A stretch of DNA of 64,000 nt from JBBPYC01 sp965218765 (GCA_965218765.1 CBDCLU010000004.1:62001-126000); one strand, 5' to 3'; positions 43,023 through 51,823 are shown, numbered from the stretch's first letter. Notes: generated by a model from the letters alone, not told the origin. Translations and numbers: made by a program.

Positions 43023-44464
43023 CAGTGACACTCCTTTTTCAAAAAAGTCAGGTCCGCAGGCGGCAACGCTTCGCCGAGCTGCGCGCGAATCAGCACCGCC
43101 ACGCAGCGCTCCGAGCTGCTGCCGCCGGTGCGTCCGCCAGCCGGCAGCGCGGCGACCATCGGCTCGCTGGACAGTGCGACCTGTGCGCCGGCCTCGGACG
43201 GCCGCACCCGGTCCGGCTTGGCCGCAGCGACGGCTGCGGGGGGTGTCGGCGGCGGTCGCGCTGCTTCCGATTTGTTGCGATCCATCCAGGCTTTCGCGGC
43301 TTGATAGCTGCGCGCCGCAAGCGCGGTGTCCGTGCTGCTCGCGTCCGGTGGCGTGACGGGCGGAGCAGCCTGCTTTGCCGTCACGGCGGATGGACGCGCG
43401 GGCGCTTCGGCGGGTGGCTGCAATATCGGTCGCTCTGGCTGCAGCATGGCGGTCGCCGGCGGGGCGACCGGCAGGCTCGGGGGTCTGGCTGCCGCCTGTA
43501 CCGGTGACGGCGCCGTGTTCTGCCTGTCCGCCAACCGTTTGGACAGCTGCTGGAGTTGCTCCTCCAGCTTCTTCTGCTCACGCTCACGCTGATCCAGCAG
43601 CGCCTGCAACCGCGCCAGGTCCTCACGCTTCGCGGCATCGCCGCCGCCGCTGCCGAGCGCGGGGTTGAAGCTGAAATTGCGCGTCATCGACGTGTTCACC
43701 CACGGAATCTGCCGCTCCTGGGTGTCGCGCATGACCTTCACGCGCACGTTCTTGAACATCTGCTCGACTTCGACGCCTTCGGTGAGCATCTCCTTGGCCA
43801 GATGGCGCGTGAACACGCTGTTGGTGCCCGGCGGGCCGTCTTCGGCGGTGGCGCCCGGCGCTGTGGCGTATGCGATCAACGCGCCGCGTGCGGCCATCTC
43901 GGCCAGGCCACCGACGCCGCGGCTGCTGCGGCTCTGCGTGGTGAACGGGTTGTCGCGGCAGGCGTCCAGGATCACGATGCGCACCTGGCTGCGCGCGCGC
44001 TCGAGCCGGCCGATGTACAGCTCGTTGATGTCCACGCCTTCGTCGCGAATCTCGTATTCGTCGCGCAGGTTGATGTCCACCGGCAGCAGATAGTTGCGCC
44101 CGTCGATCTGCACGCCGTGGCCCGCGTAATAAAAGACGCTCGCGCCGTCCTCGGCCTCGACCTTGCGCGCGTAGTCGCGCAGCACCTTGCGGAATTCCTT
44201 GACGCCGAGGTTGACTTTCTCGGTCACGTCGAAGCCGAGCCGGCGCAACGCGGATGCCATCACGCGCGCGTCGTTCTCCGGATTGGTCAGCGACAGGGTC
44301 GGGTAGCGCGCGTTGCCGATCACGAGCGCCATGCGCCTTTCACCGTTCGGGGCGGCCCATGCGGATGTGCCGACACACACCAGGAGGCAGCACATCAGCC
44401 AGGGCAGCAGCCAGCGTCTCCAAGGCTGGACGCTGCTGGGCGTTGAAAGCGTTTTCAATTTCAA
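43022..44464 (-). CDS. Secreted caspase-family protein with coiled coil, orthocaspase 2
   Basis: The 480-residue protein has a signal peptide (WRRWLLPWLMCCLLVCVGTSAWA), then a caspase p20-like domain: RRMALVIGNARYPTLSLTNPENDA, His116 in VFYYAGHGVQIDGRNYLLP, Cys169 in VRIVILDACRDNPF, and ALIAYATAPGATAEDGPPGTNSVFTRHL. It continues with a coiled coil (about residues 280-320, DLARLQALLDQREREQKKLEEQL) and a proline-rich tail ending RCVAVLIRAQLGEALPPADLTFLKKEC. Orthocaspase 1 lacks the coil and tail. It is paired with the OmpA-type lipoprotein and is divergent from nothing annotated within 369 bases. Confidence 0.9.
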   Translation of the reverse strand: MKLKTLSTPSSVQPWRRWLLPWLMCCLLVCVGTSAWAAPNGERRMALVIGNARYPTLSLTNPENDARVMASALRRLGFDVTEKVNLGVKEFRKVLRDYARKVEAEDGASVFYYAGHGVQIDGRNYLLPVDINLRDEYEIRDEGVDINELYIGRLERARSQVRIVILDACRDNPFTTQSRSSRGVGGLAEMAARGALIAYATAPGATAEDGPPGTNSVFTRHLAKEMLTEGVEVEQMFKNVRVKVMRDTQERQIPWVNTSMTRNFSFNPALGSGGGDAAKREDLARLQALLDQREREQKKLEEQLQQLSKRLADRQNTAPSPVQAAARPPSLPVAPPATAMLQPERPILQPPAEAPARPSAVTAKQAAPPVTPPDASSTDTALAARSYQAAKAWMDRNKSEAARPPPTPPAAVAAAKPDRVRPSEAGAQVALSSEPMVAALPAGGRTGGSSSERCVAVLIRAQLGEALPPADLTFLKKECH

Positions 44465-44833
44465 GGTGCGAATTTCGGCGGGCCCTGCGCATCGATCCGA
44501 TCAAGCCCTCGACCGGCCGGCCACGGAAAGCGACTCGCCGACCGTAGTTCGTTCTGCAGCATTGCGCAAGTACCCGAGTTGCGGGATGCACGAGCCGCCG
44601 CGTCGGCAATCCGTGCGGTTGCCCATTCCTGACGGAGCGCATGACCCCGTACTCCAGCCATGTTGTTTTATGGTGCCGAAACACCCCAGCACCCTTGCCC
44701 AACAATCGTTTTCAGCTATTAAAACCGTAGTGATCGTGAACCGATGGAGTGCCGCCGGAAACCGTCTTCCGACCGTGATCCTTGCCAACGCGAGATCAAG
44801 CGACGAAGCCGGTCCCAGCCGCTGGCGCCGCGC
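44465..44833. other. Intergenic region upstream of orthocaspase 2
   Basis: This 369-base gap should hold the promoter of the orthocaspase 2 operon. I searched it by eye for the reverse of the GAACC/GCAACCCA element and found only a partial second box (CGAGTTGCGGG at 44575-44585) without a matching -35 box. No gene or terminator is evident. Confidence 0.5.
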
Positions 44834-45310
44834 TCACCGCCACAGCGCAGGCAGCCAGCTGCCCGCCGGCAACCGCACGTCGAGCCCGCGCTCGAACAGC
44901 AGCTGCAGCAGCAGCACGCAACCCAGCGCGACGGCGGCGAACACGAACAACCTGCGCGGGCGCAGCGGATCGCGGTTCGCAATGATCGCCAACGTGAGGA
45001 AGCCAGCCCAACTGGTCAGCGTGAAGCCGGCCCGCTCCAGCAACAACACCCACAGCAGCATCGTCGCCACCAGCGACGCACTGCGCAGCGCGCCGGCGCG
45101 ATCCACGCCATCAGCCGATGCGATGCGCCGGCGCAGCACACGCCAGAGCACCAGCAGGCTGCACACGAGCAGCGCGATGCCGACCGCGCGCGGAAAAATG
45201 GAAGCGAACGCGGTGAACGCCTGCGCCTGCCAGAGCAGCACCACCGCCACCGCCGCCAGCAGCGCGGCGACCACGGCCGCCTTCCAGTCGATCCGGCCTT
45301 CCGTCGTCAT
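44834..45310 (-). CDS. Tripartite tricarboxylate transporter, small membrane subunit (TctB type)
   Basis: The 158-residue protein has four hydrophobic segments (AAVVAALLAAVAVVLLW, AVGIALLVCSLLVLW, SLVATMLLWVLLLERAGF, LFVFAAVALGCVLLLQLLFE), the layout of TctB/DUF1468. The motif LERAGFTLTSWAGFLTLAI is typical. It overlaps the large subunit stop/start as ATGA. By position it is the small permease component of a sulfolactate carrier (SlcF counterpart in characterised loci). Confidence 0.88.
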   Translation of the reverse strand: MTTEGRIDWKAAVVAALLAAVAVVLLWQAQAFTAFASIFPRAVGIALLVCSLLVLWRVLRRRIASADGVDRAGALRSASLVATMLLWVLLLERAGFTLTSWAGFLTLAIIANRDPLRPRRLFVFAAVALGCVLLLQLLFERGLDVRLPAGSWLPALWR

Positions 45311-46803
45311 CCGACCTGCCGCCTCTTGTCGCGATACCGCGTATAGACCGGATAGAGCAAGGTCAGCAGCGCGACTGCCATGATGCCCAGCGAGATCGGC
45401 CGGCCGAAGAACATGCCGAGCAGATCCTCCTGCGCCGAGCCGATCATCCAGGCCTGCACGAAGCCCTGCTCGGCCAGCGGACCCAGGATCAGCCCGAGCA
45501 CCATCGGTGCGGCCGGGTAGCCGAAGCGGCCGAGCGACCAAGCCAGCAGGCCGGTGCCGAGCATCACGTACACGTCGTCCACATCGCCGTGGATCGCATA
45601 GCTGCCCAACACGGTCAGCAGCGCGATGCCCGGCACCAGCAAGGCTTTCGGCACCGCGATGATCGACTGGTATGCGTAGCGGCCCAGCACGAGGCCGATC
45701 GGCAGCATCAGCACGGTGGCGATCAGCAGGCCGAACATGAAGGTGTAGACGATGCTGCTCTGCTCGGTGAACAGCGAGGGGCCGGTCTTCACACCCTGCA
45801 CCAGCAACGCGCCCAGCACGATCGCATCGGCCGGCGTGCCTGGGATGCCGAGCACCAGGGTCGGGATGAAGCCGCCGCCCACGGTGGCGTTGTTGGACGA
45901 TTCGCTCGCGATGATGCCGGATGGATTGCCGGCGCCGAAGCTGCTCGGCGCCTTCGATGCGCGGCGCGCCTCCGAATACGCGATGAGTGCCGCGATCGAG
46001 CCGCCCGCGCCGGGCAGCGCACCGATCACGGTGCCAATGATCGAACTGCGCGCGAGGTTCACCTTGTCCGCGCGCATGATGCCGACCGCCTCGCGCAGCC
46101 GAAAGCCGGCCACCTTGCCCTCGATGTTCAGGTGCTCCTGGTCGCTAGCCACCAGATCGATCAGCACCGGGATGCAGAACATGCCGATCAGCGCTGGCAC
46201 CACGCTGACGCCAGACAGCAGCATGGTCGCGCCGCCCGTGTAGCGGATGTCGCCGCCGACCACGGCCGATCCGACCAGCGCGAGCGCCAGGCCGATGCAG
46301 GCCGCGACCAGTCCCTTCAGGGTATCGCCTTCGGACAGCGCCGCGACCAGCGTGAGCCCGAGGATCGCGAGCCAGAAGTATTCGATCGGACCGAACGCGA
46401 GCGCGAACTGCGCAAGCGGCGGCGCCAGCAGCAGCAAAGCCAATGCACCCACCAGACCACCCGCCACCGACGCCATGCAGCTCAACGTGATCGCCAGGTC
46501 ACCGTCACCGCGCTTGGCCATCGGAAAGCCGTCGAACGTGGTCGCGATCGCCGATGGCGTGCCGGGCGTGTTGAGCAGCACTGCCGAATAAGCGCCGCCG
46601 TAGATCGCGCCGGTGTAGATCGCGCCCAGCAGGATCAGCGCCGGGGCCGACTCCATCGTGAACGTGAACGGCACCAATACCGCGACCGCCATGGTGGCGG
46701 TCAGGCCCGGCAGCGCGCCGACCACCGTGCCGGCGATCACACCGAGCACGGCCAGCACGAGATTCCACGGCGCCAGTGCCGCGAGCAGGGTGTCGAGCAG
46801 CAC
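45307..46803 (-). CDS. Tripartite tricarboxylate transporter, large membrane subunit (TctA type)
   Basis: The 498-residue polytopic protein is a TctA permease: LLAALAPWNLVLAVLGVIAGTVVGALPGLTATMAVAVL, GAIYTGAIYGGAYSAVLLNTPGTPSAIATTFDG, GALPGAGGSIAALIAYSEARR, SNNATVGGGFIPTLVLGIPGTPADAIVLGAL. These GxPG-type loops are the family signature. It works with the TctC-type binding protein upstream and the TctB-type gene downstream. The gene order C-A-B differs from the common C-B-A. Substrate, 3-sulfolactate, is inferred from linked suyAB/slcC/comC. Confidence 0.93.
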   Translation of the reverse strand: MLLDTLLAALAPWNLVLAVLGVIAGTVVGALPGLTATMAVAVLVPFTFTMESAPALILLGAIYTGAIYGGAYSAVLLNTPGTPSAIATTFDGFPMAKRGDGDLAITLSCMASVAGGLVGALALLLLAPPLAQFALAFGPIEYFWLAILGLTLVAALSEGDTLKGLVAACIGLALALVGSAVVGGDIRYTGGATMLLSGVSVVPALIGMFCIPVLIDLVASDQEHLNIEGKVAGFRLREAVGIMRADKVNLARSSIIGTVIGALPGAGGSIAALIAYSEARRASKAPSSFGAGNPSGIIASESSNNATVGGGFIPTLVLGIPGTPADAIVLGALLVQGVKTGPSLFTEQSSIVYTFMFGLLIATVLMLPIGLVLGRYAYQSIIAVPKALLVPGIALLTVLGSYAIHGDVDDVYVMLGTGLLAWSLGRFGYPAAPMVLGLILGPLAEQGFVQAWMIGSAQEDLLGMFFGRPISLGIMAVALLTLLYPVYTRYRDKRRQVG

Positions 46804-46856
46804 TGGCTACAGGTTCGATGCGACTCGGCGCACTGGCAGCAGTCGTCTGGGGCGGG

Positions 46857-47873
46857 TTACTTGAGCAGGCCCACTTCCCGCGCCGCTTCCTCGTACTCCT
46901 TCGCCTGCTTGGCCATGAAGTCCTTCATGTGCGCATAGTCGATGCTCACGTTCACATAGCCCGCGTCGACCATGCGCTTGGCGTAGGCGGGGTCGGCATT
47001 CACCTTCGCGAACAGGTCGGACAATTCCTTGCGTTTGTCCTCGGGCGTGGCCGGCGGCACCGCCACACCGCGATAGACGCCGGACACCATGTCGATACCG
47101 AGTTCCTTGAAGGTCGGCACGTCCGGGTGCGTCTCCAGCCGTTTTTCAAGTGCGACGGCCAGCATGCGCACCTTGTCGCCCTGCTGGATCGCGGCGGTCG
47201 TGAACGTCATCGCCGCATTCACCTGCTTGCCGAGCATCGCGACGACCGATGGCGCCGTGCCCGCGAACGGGATGTAGGTGGTCTTGATGCCGGCGAGCTT
47301 GTTGAACGTGGTCGCGGAGAGGTGCGGGCCGGTGTTGGTGCCGCTGCCGGATATGGTGACCGCGCCGGGCTTTTTCTTCGCGGCGTCGATCAGGTCCTGC
47401 AAGGTCTTGAACGGGCTGTCGGCCGGCACCACGATCGCGTCCGGCGTCAACTGGAACACATAGACGTTCACGATGTCGCTCGTCTTGTAGCCGACGTTCT
47501 GCTCCATCGGCTGCAGAAAGATGTGCGGCAGATTCGTGCCCATCACGGTGCTGCCGTCGGCCGGCAGCTTGTCGAGCGATGCCCAGGCGGTGGCGCCACC
47601 CGCGCCGGTCTTGTACTGCACCACCACGTCGCGGCCGGAGACTTTTTTGATGACCGGCTCCTGCAGCCGCGCGGTCACGTCGGATTCGCCACCGGCCGGA
47701 AACGGGATCACGTAGGTCAGCGTGTCGGCCATCGCGGCCGAGGCCGTCAGCAGCAGGCCGATACCGAATGCCTGCGCGGTTCGCCGCGCGGAGCGGTGCC
47801 GCAGCGCCGTGTTCGCCGTGGCTGCAACGGCGGTGCGTGATGGGCCGGGGCGATGATAGCTGGGTAGATTCAT
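46857..47873 (-). CDS. Tripartite tricarboxylate transporter substrate-binding protein (Bug/TctC type)
   Basis: The 338-residue precursor has a signal sequence (TAQAFGIGLLLTASAAMA, after a basic lead-in of about 30 residues) and the Bug fold: LTYVIPFPAGGESDVTARLQEPVI, VVVQYKTGAGGATAWASL, GTNLPHIFLQP, GAVTISGSGTNTGPHLSATTFNKLAG, TYIPFAGTAPSVVAML. The GGESDVTAR loop replaces the common GGxxD(T/I)xAR. It captures the substrate in the periplasm for the TctA/TctB pair. In this locus it is the likely sulfolactate receptor. Confidence 0.9.
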   Translation of the reverse strand: MNLPSYHRPGPSRTAVAATANTALRHRSARRTAQAFGIGLLLTASAAMADTLTYVIPFPAGGESDVTARLQEPVIKKVSGRDVVVQYKTGAGGATAWASLDKLPADGSTVMGTNLPHIFLQPMEQNVGYKTSDIVNVYVFQLTPDAIVVPADSPFKTLQDLIDAAKKKPGAVTISGSGTNTGPHLSATTFNKLAGIKTTYIPFAGTAPSVVAMLGKQVNAAMTFTTAAIQQGDKVRMLAVALEKRLETHPDVPTFKELGIDMVSGVYRGVAVPPATPEDKRKELSDLFAKVNADPAYAKRMVDAGYVNVSIDYAHMKDFMAKQAKEYEEAAREVGLLK

Positions 47874-48062
47874 GTCCTGTCTCCTTGTTGGCTTGTATGT
47901 GTGGTGATGCGATCGCCACGCGCTTCGTCACTGCACGCGCTGCCTTCCATCGGTGTGGCCGAGCGGCGGGTTCAGCGTCAGACCTGCGATGTTCGGACCG
48001 AACGGCAGGCGCGAACAGTGGTGACTTCCCGCACAGGCGGCGCTGTCCACCGAGGGCCGACG

Positions 48063-49076
48063 TCAGGCGTGGTGCTGGCTGGCAAGTTCCTGCACCGGCG
48101 CAAGCGTCGCCGGGGGCACCTCGATGCCGCGTTCGGCCGCGGTCTGCGCGAGCGCGGCACGCCGGTAGCCCGGCACGCGCACGCCGTCGTCCTGCAGCAT
48201 CGCGGCCAGCAGCGCCTCGACGCGCTCGTGGTACGCATCGGGGCCCGCCAGTGCTCCCGGATCAATAGCAATGAATGCTTGCCCGATGCGCGGCTGATTG
48301 CCTTTTTCTTCAAAAAACGAGTCGGCTTCCTCGCCAAAATGCGCGCCGGTGAGCGACGTCACGAGCAGTTCGACCATCAGCGCGAGCATCGCGCCCTTGG
48401 TGCCGCCCATCGGCAACATCGAACCGGCCAATGCGGCCTTTGCATCGGTGGTCGGCTGGCCTGCATGATCGAGTGCCCAGCCGAGCGGGATGGCCTCGCC
48501 CCTCTTCGCCGCCACCATGATCTTGCCGCGTGCGACTTCGGACAGCGACAGGTCGATCATGACCGGCCCGCCCCGGCCTGCAGCACGTGGGAATACGGCC
48601 GCGATCGGATTCGTGCCGAACAGCGCGCGCCGGCCGCCGGCCGCCGGCATCGCCGCCGGCGAGTTACCGAACGCAAGGCCGACGAAGCCGGCTTCGGCCA
48701 CCGGCTCCAGGTGATAAGCCGCGACGCCGAAATGATGGCTGTTCGTGACCGCGCCGATCGCAATGCCGAACTCGCGCGCGCGCCCGATCGCGGTGCGCAC
48801 CGCCAGCGCGCAGGCCGGGAACGCGAAGCCGTCCTGCGCATCGACGAGCACGGTGGCAGACCTGTCGGCAATGATCCTGGGCACGGCGTCGCCCGCCACG
48901 CGGCCGGCGCGCAGATGGCCCGCATACATCGGCACGCGCGACAGGCCGTGCGAGGCCAGGCCTTGCGCCTCGGCTGCGACCAGTGCGCGCGCAGTCGGCT
49001 CGGCCTGCACCGCCGACGCACCGGCGGCCTGCAGCGCCTGCTGCACAAGTTGTTCGAGTTCAGCCAGCGTGTTCAT
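48063..49076 (-). CDS. comC: Malate/L-lactate dehydrogenase family oxidoreductase, likely (R)-sulfolactate dehydrogenase ComC
   Basis: The 337-residue protein belongs to the LDH2/MDH2 family: MNTLAELEQLVQQALQAAGASAVQAEPTARALVAAEAQGLASHGLSRVPMY in pieces, GRAREFGIAIGAVTNSHHFGVAAYHLEPVAEAGFVGLAFGNSPAAMP, FGTNPIAAVFPR, IDLSLSEVARGKI and GGTKGAMLALMVELL. ComC uses this fold to convert sulfolactate and sulfopyruvate; together with SlcC it inverts (S)- to (R)-sulfolactate. The name rests on linkage with slcC and suyAB. The ATG at 49076 has GGAAAG at good distance; 49085 is an alternative. Confidence 0.82.
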   Translation of the reverse strand: MNTLAELEQLVQQALQAAGASAVQAEPTARALVAAEAQGLASHGLSRVPMYAGHLRAGRVAGDAVPRIIADRSATVLVDAQDGFAFPACALAVRTAIGRAREFGIAIGAVTNSHHFGVAAYHLEPVAEAGFVGLAFGNSPAAMPAAGGRRALFGTNPIAAVFPRAAGRGGPVMIDLSLSEVARGKIMVAAKRGEAIPLGWALDHAGQPTTDAKAALAGSMLPMGGTKGAMLALMVELLVTSLTGAHFGEEADSFFEEKGNQPRIGQAFIAIDPGALAGPDAYHERVEALLAAMLQDDGVRVPGYRRAALAQTAAERGIEVPPATLAPVQELASQHHA

Positions 49077-49104
49077 CGAAGCCATCTTTCCATGGTGCAC
49101 CGGT

Positions 49105-50037
49105 TCAGGCCAGCGCCTTGGCGACTTGCGCGGCGATCAAGGTCGATACGCGCGTGTTCGACTCGGCCGTGACACCGGCGATGTGCGGCGTCAGGATCAC
49201 GTTCGGGCAATCGGCCCAGACGCTGCCGGCGGGCAGCGGCTCGGGCTCGAACACGTCGAATGCGGCGCCGCCCAGGCGCCCGGCGCGGATCGCAGCGGCC
49301 AGTGCGGCTTCATCGGCAATGCCGCCGCGTGCGGTGTTGATCACGACCGCGCCGGGCTTCATGCCTGCAATGCGGTCGGCCGACAGGATGTTCTTCGTCT
49401 GCGGCGTGAGCGGTACGTGCAGGCTGACGATATCGGCACTGGCCAGCAGTTCATCGAGCTCGATCCGACGCACATCGAGCGCCTGCCAGGCAGCTGCATC
49501 GGCGGGCAGCACCGGGTCGGTCGCCACCACCTGCAGCCCCAGGCAGCTGGCCAGCTTCGCCGTGAGCTGGCCGATGCCGCCGAAGCCGACCAGCCCGAGC
49601 GTCTTGCCATTCGCTTCGCGGCCGTTGGACAGGGCCGCGCGCGGCCAGGCGCCGTGGCCGACCTGCGCGGTCGATTGATAGGCGCCGCGCAGCAACAGCA
49701 GCGCGCAGGTGATCACGTATTCAGCGACGGCCAGCGCATTCGCGCCGGTCGCCGGAATCACGCGGATGCCGCGCGCTTCGCAGGCCGCGACGTCGATGTT
49801 GTCGAGCCCGACGCCGAGCCGCCCGACCACGCTGGCCTTTGCACAAGCCGCGAGCAGTTCGCCGCGCACCTGCGTGCGGTTGCGCACGACGAGCGCATCG
49901 GCACTGGCCGCTTCCTGCAACAGGCGCGGCATGCTATCGACCAGCTTCGGGTCGTACACGACATCGAACGTCGCCTGCAACGACTCGACAGCCGGGCCGT
50001 CCATGAACTCGGTGATGACGATTTTCTTGGCTGGCAC
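49105..50037 (-). CDS. slcC: D-2-hydroxyacid dehydrogenase, likely (S)-sulfolactate dehydrogenase SlcC
   Basis: The 310-residue protein is a D-isomer specific 2-hydroxyacid dehydrogenase: VVGRLGVGLDNIDVAACEARGI, the Rossmann loop LGLVGFGGIGQLTAKLA, VSLHVPLTPQTKNIL, VINTARGGIADEAAL and the catalytic histidine in ILTPHIAGVTAES. SlcC oxidises (S)-sulfolactate to sulfopyruvate. The family is broad (phosphoglycerate and glycerate dehydrogenases share it), so the specific name depends on adjacent comC, suyA and suyB. The ComC gene starts 28 bases further on. Confidence 0.82.
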   Translation of the reverse strand: MPAKKIVITEFMDGPAVESLQATFDVVYDPKLVDSMPRLLQEAASADALVVRNRTQVRGELLAACAKASVVGRLGVGLDNIDVAACEARGIRVIPATGANALAVAEYVITCALLLLRGAYQSTAQVGHGAWPRAALSNGREANGKTLGLVGFGGIGQLTAKLASCLGLQVVATDPVLPADAAAWQALDVRRIELDELLASADIVSLHVPLTPQTKNILSADRIAGMKPGAVVINTARGGIADEAALAAAIRAGRLGGAAFDVFEPEPLPAGSVWADCPNVILTPHIAGVTAESNTRVSTLIAAQVAKALA

Positions 50038-50087
50038 GGGCGGTCCCTTCCTTCAGTTCGGCAGGCTGCCGATCAATCAGATTCATT

Positions 50088-50171
50088 CCAGCAGGGGCCA
50101 CGGCCGGGCGTGGCCCGACCGTAGGCGCCGCCCCCGCAAGGGGAAGGCGAGAGCGCAGCGAAGCCTGGAGG
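50088..50171 (-). repeat. GC-rich intergenic repeat (reverse copy)
   Basis: Read on the minus strand it gives GGCTTCGCTGCGCTCTCGCC, then GCGGGGGCGGCGCC, then GGCCGTGGCCCCTGCTGG. It shares this layout with the copies at 30868 and 53791. It fills most of the gap between suyB and slcC. Confidence 0.75.
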
Positions 50172-50182
50172 TGATCCTCTGG

Positions 50183-51358
50183 TCAAGCGCTTTCGAACAG
50201 TCGGGTCATCACAAACTCGCGATGGCCCAAAGCCTCGGCCGCGGTATGCCGGCCGTTGATGGTGCGCATCATCATCTCGAGCAACTGGTCGCCGGTTTCA
50301 TCCATCGTGCGTTCCCGCTGCAACAGGCCCGAGCAATCCACATCGACGTGTTCGCTCATGGTGCGCACGGTTCTCGGGTTTGCACAGATCTTGATGACCG
50401 GCACGATCGCGTTGCCGATCACGTTGCCCTGGCCGGTCGGAAAGAAATGCACGACGAAGCCGGACGCCGCGCAGAGCGTGACCATCTCGGCTGCAGCCGA
50501 TGACGAGTCCATGAACCAGAGGCCCGGGTGCGACGGCACTTCGGCCTTGTCGATCACGCCATCGACCGTGCAGTTCTTGCCGATCTTCTGGATATTGCCC
50601 ATCGCTTTTTCCTCGATGGTGGTCAGGCCACCCGCGATGTTGCCCTTGGTCGGCTGCGAATCGGACAGGTCGGACGTCTTGTTGCGCTCGATCATGGCCT
50701 GGTAGCGGTCGAACATCTTCATGAAGTCGGCGCGCACCTGATCGTCCTTGCAGCGCGCAGCGACGATCTTTTCGCCGCCGGTGATCTCGGACGTTTCGCC
50801 GAACACGAGCGTGGTGCCGAGCGGGTGCAGCTTGTCGAATGCGTTGCCCACCGTGGGGTTCGAGCCGCAGCCGGACGTGGTGTCCGACTCGCCGCACTTG
50901 GTGGAAATCCAGAGGTCCTGAATAGGACATTCGACCCGTTGCTGTTCGGTCGTGAGCTGCACGTATTCCTTGGCGGCTTTCGATGCCTTCATGATCGTCT
51001 CATGGTCGCCGTGGCCCTCGATGCCGAAGCCGACCACGGGCTTGCCGGTCTTGGCGATGCCATCGACCACCTTCTTGGTCCAGGCGTCCTCGATGCCGAT
51101 CACGACGACGGCGGCGACGTTCGGGTTGCAGCCCGCGCCGATCAGCGTCGCAAAGTGCAGGTCCAGATCGGCACCGAACTGCAGACGCCCGTACGGATGC
51201 GGAATCGCCATCGTGCCCTTGACGTTGTGCGCGACCGCCTCGGACGCCGAATTCGACAGGTCGTCGAGCGGCAGGATGATCACGTGGTTGCGCACGCCGA
51301 CTCTGCCGTTCTCGCGCTTGTAGCCCCAGAACGTGGTGTCCTTGCTGATGATGCTCAT
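50183..51358 (-). CDS. suyB: (R)-sulfolactate sulfo-lyase, large (beta) subunit
   Basis: SuyB with SuyA cleaves (R)-3-sulfolactate to pyruvate and sulfite. The 391-residue protein is a UxaA/altronate-dehydratase-type lyase: YKRENGRVGVRNHVIILPLDDLSNSA, HPYGRLQFGADLDLHFATLIGAGCNPNVAAVVVIGIE, LWISTKCGESDTTSGCGSNPTVGNAFD, FGETSEITGGEK, and the terminal FVVHFFPTGQGNVIGNAIVPVIKICANP. Conserved cysteines (GAGCNPN, TKCGESD, SGCGSNP, KICANP) could bind an iron-sulfur cluster. Sulfolactate specificity comes from the gene set. Start MSIISKDTTFWG preferred. Confidence 0.88.
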   Translation of the reverse strand: MSIISKDTTFWGYKRENGRVGVRNHVIILPLDDLSNSASEAVAHNVKGTMAIPHPYGRLQFGADLDLHFATLIGAGCNPNVAAVVVIGIEDAWTKKVVDGIAKTGKPVVGFGIEGHGDHETIMKASKAAKEYVQLTTEQQRVECPIQDLWISTKCGESDTTSGCGSNPTVGNAFDKLHPLGTTLVFGETSEITGGEKIVAARCKDDQVRADFMKMFDRYQAMIERNKTSDLSDSQPTKGNIAGGLTTIEEKAMGNIQKIGKNCTVDGVIDKAEVPSHPGLWFMDSSSAAAEMVTLCAASGFVVHFFPTGQGNVIGNAIVPVIKICANPRTVRTMSEHVDVDCSGLLQRERTMDETGDQLLEMMMRTINGRHTAAEALGHREFVMTRLFESA

Positions 51359-51541
51359 GAGTGGTTCCTTGAATCTTCGATTGGATGGGTCCAGCAGCGA
51401 CGCAGAAGCCCTGGACGCGAGCGCTTCAATGGCGCCTTTCAACGAACACCACGAAGCCGGCTTCGCCGGGCCGTCGGTGTTGCCCCGGTAGAGGGTCGGC
51501 GAACCGACACGCAGTGCGGGCAGCCTGGGGGCCAGTGTCAG

Positions 51542-51823
51542 CTACCAGCGCTTCGTCTTGATGTTGTGCACGTGCGCGTGGTCACCCGTGCTGATGGCTT
51601 TCACCACCTTGCCGATGTCCACGCCGTACTTGATCACGGTGTCGCCTTCGGCCATGTCCTTCATCGCGACCTTGTGGCCAAGCGGAATGTCGGCCTTGCA
51701 CGGAATCTCGATGGTGCGGTCTTCATCGAGGATCAGCGCCGTGAGGTTCTGACCGGCCTTGATGCCTTCGGTGACGATGACGGCGACGCTGTCGTCGGGG
51801 TCGTGCAATACGCAGTGGATCAT
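51542..51823 (-). CDS. suyA: (R)-sulfolactate sulfo-lyase, small (alpha) subunit
   Basis: The 93-residue protein is a SAF-domain subunit: MIHCVLHDPDDSVAVIVTEGIKAG, EIPCKADIPLGHKVAMKDMAEGDTVIKYGVDIGKVVKAISTGDHAHVHNIKTKRW in pieces. This matches UxaA N-terminal SAF domains that pair with a large subunit, here SuyB, encoded 183 bases downstream. The final GDHAHVHNIKTKRW is the usual SuyA/GarD-like end. It is the first gene of the leftward sulfolactate locus, divergent from the TetR gene with its palindromic operators. Start set at MIHCVLH. Confidence 0.87.
   Translation of the reverse strand: MIHCVLHDPDDSVAVIVTEGIKAGQNLTALILDEDRTIEIPCKADIPLGHKVAMKDMAEGDTVIKYGVDIGKVVKAISTGDHAHVHNIKTKRW

Noticed and set aside
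44575..44600. Fourth copy of the ECF promoter element upstream of orthocaspase 2
   Set aside because: Only part of the second box (GCAACTCG on the minus strand) is present; the sequence 15 bases upstream is CGCGG rather than GAACC.
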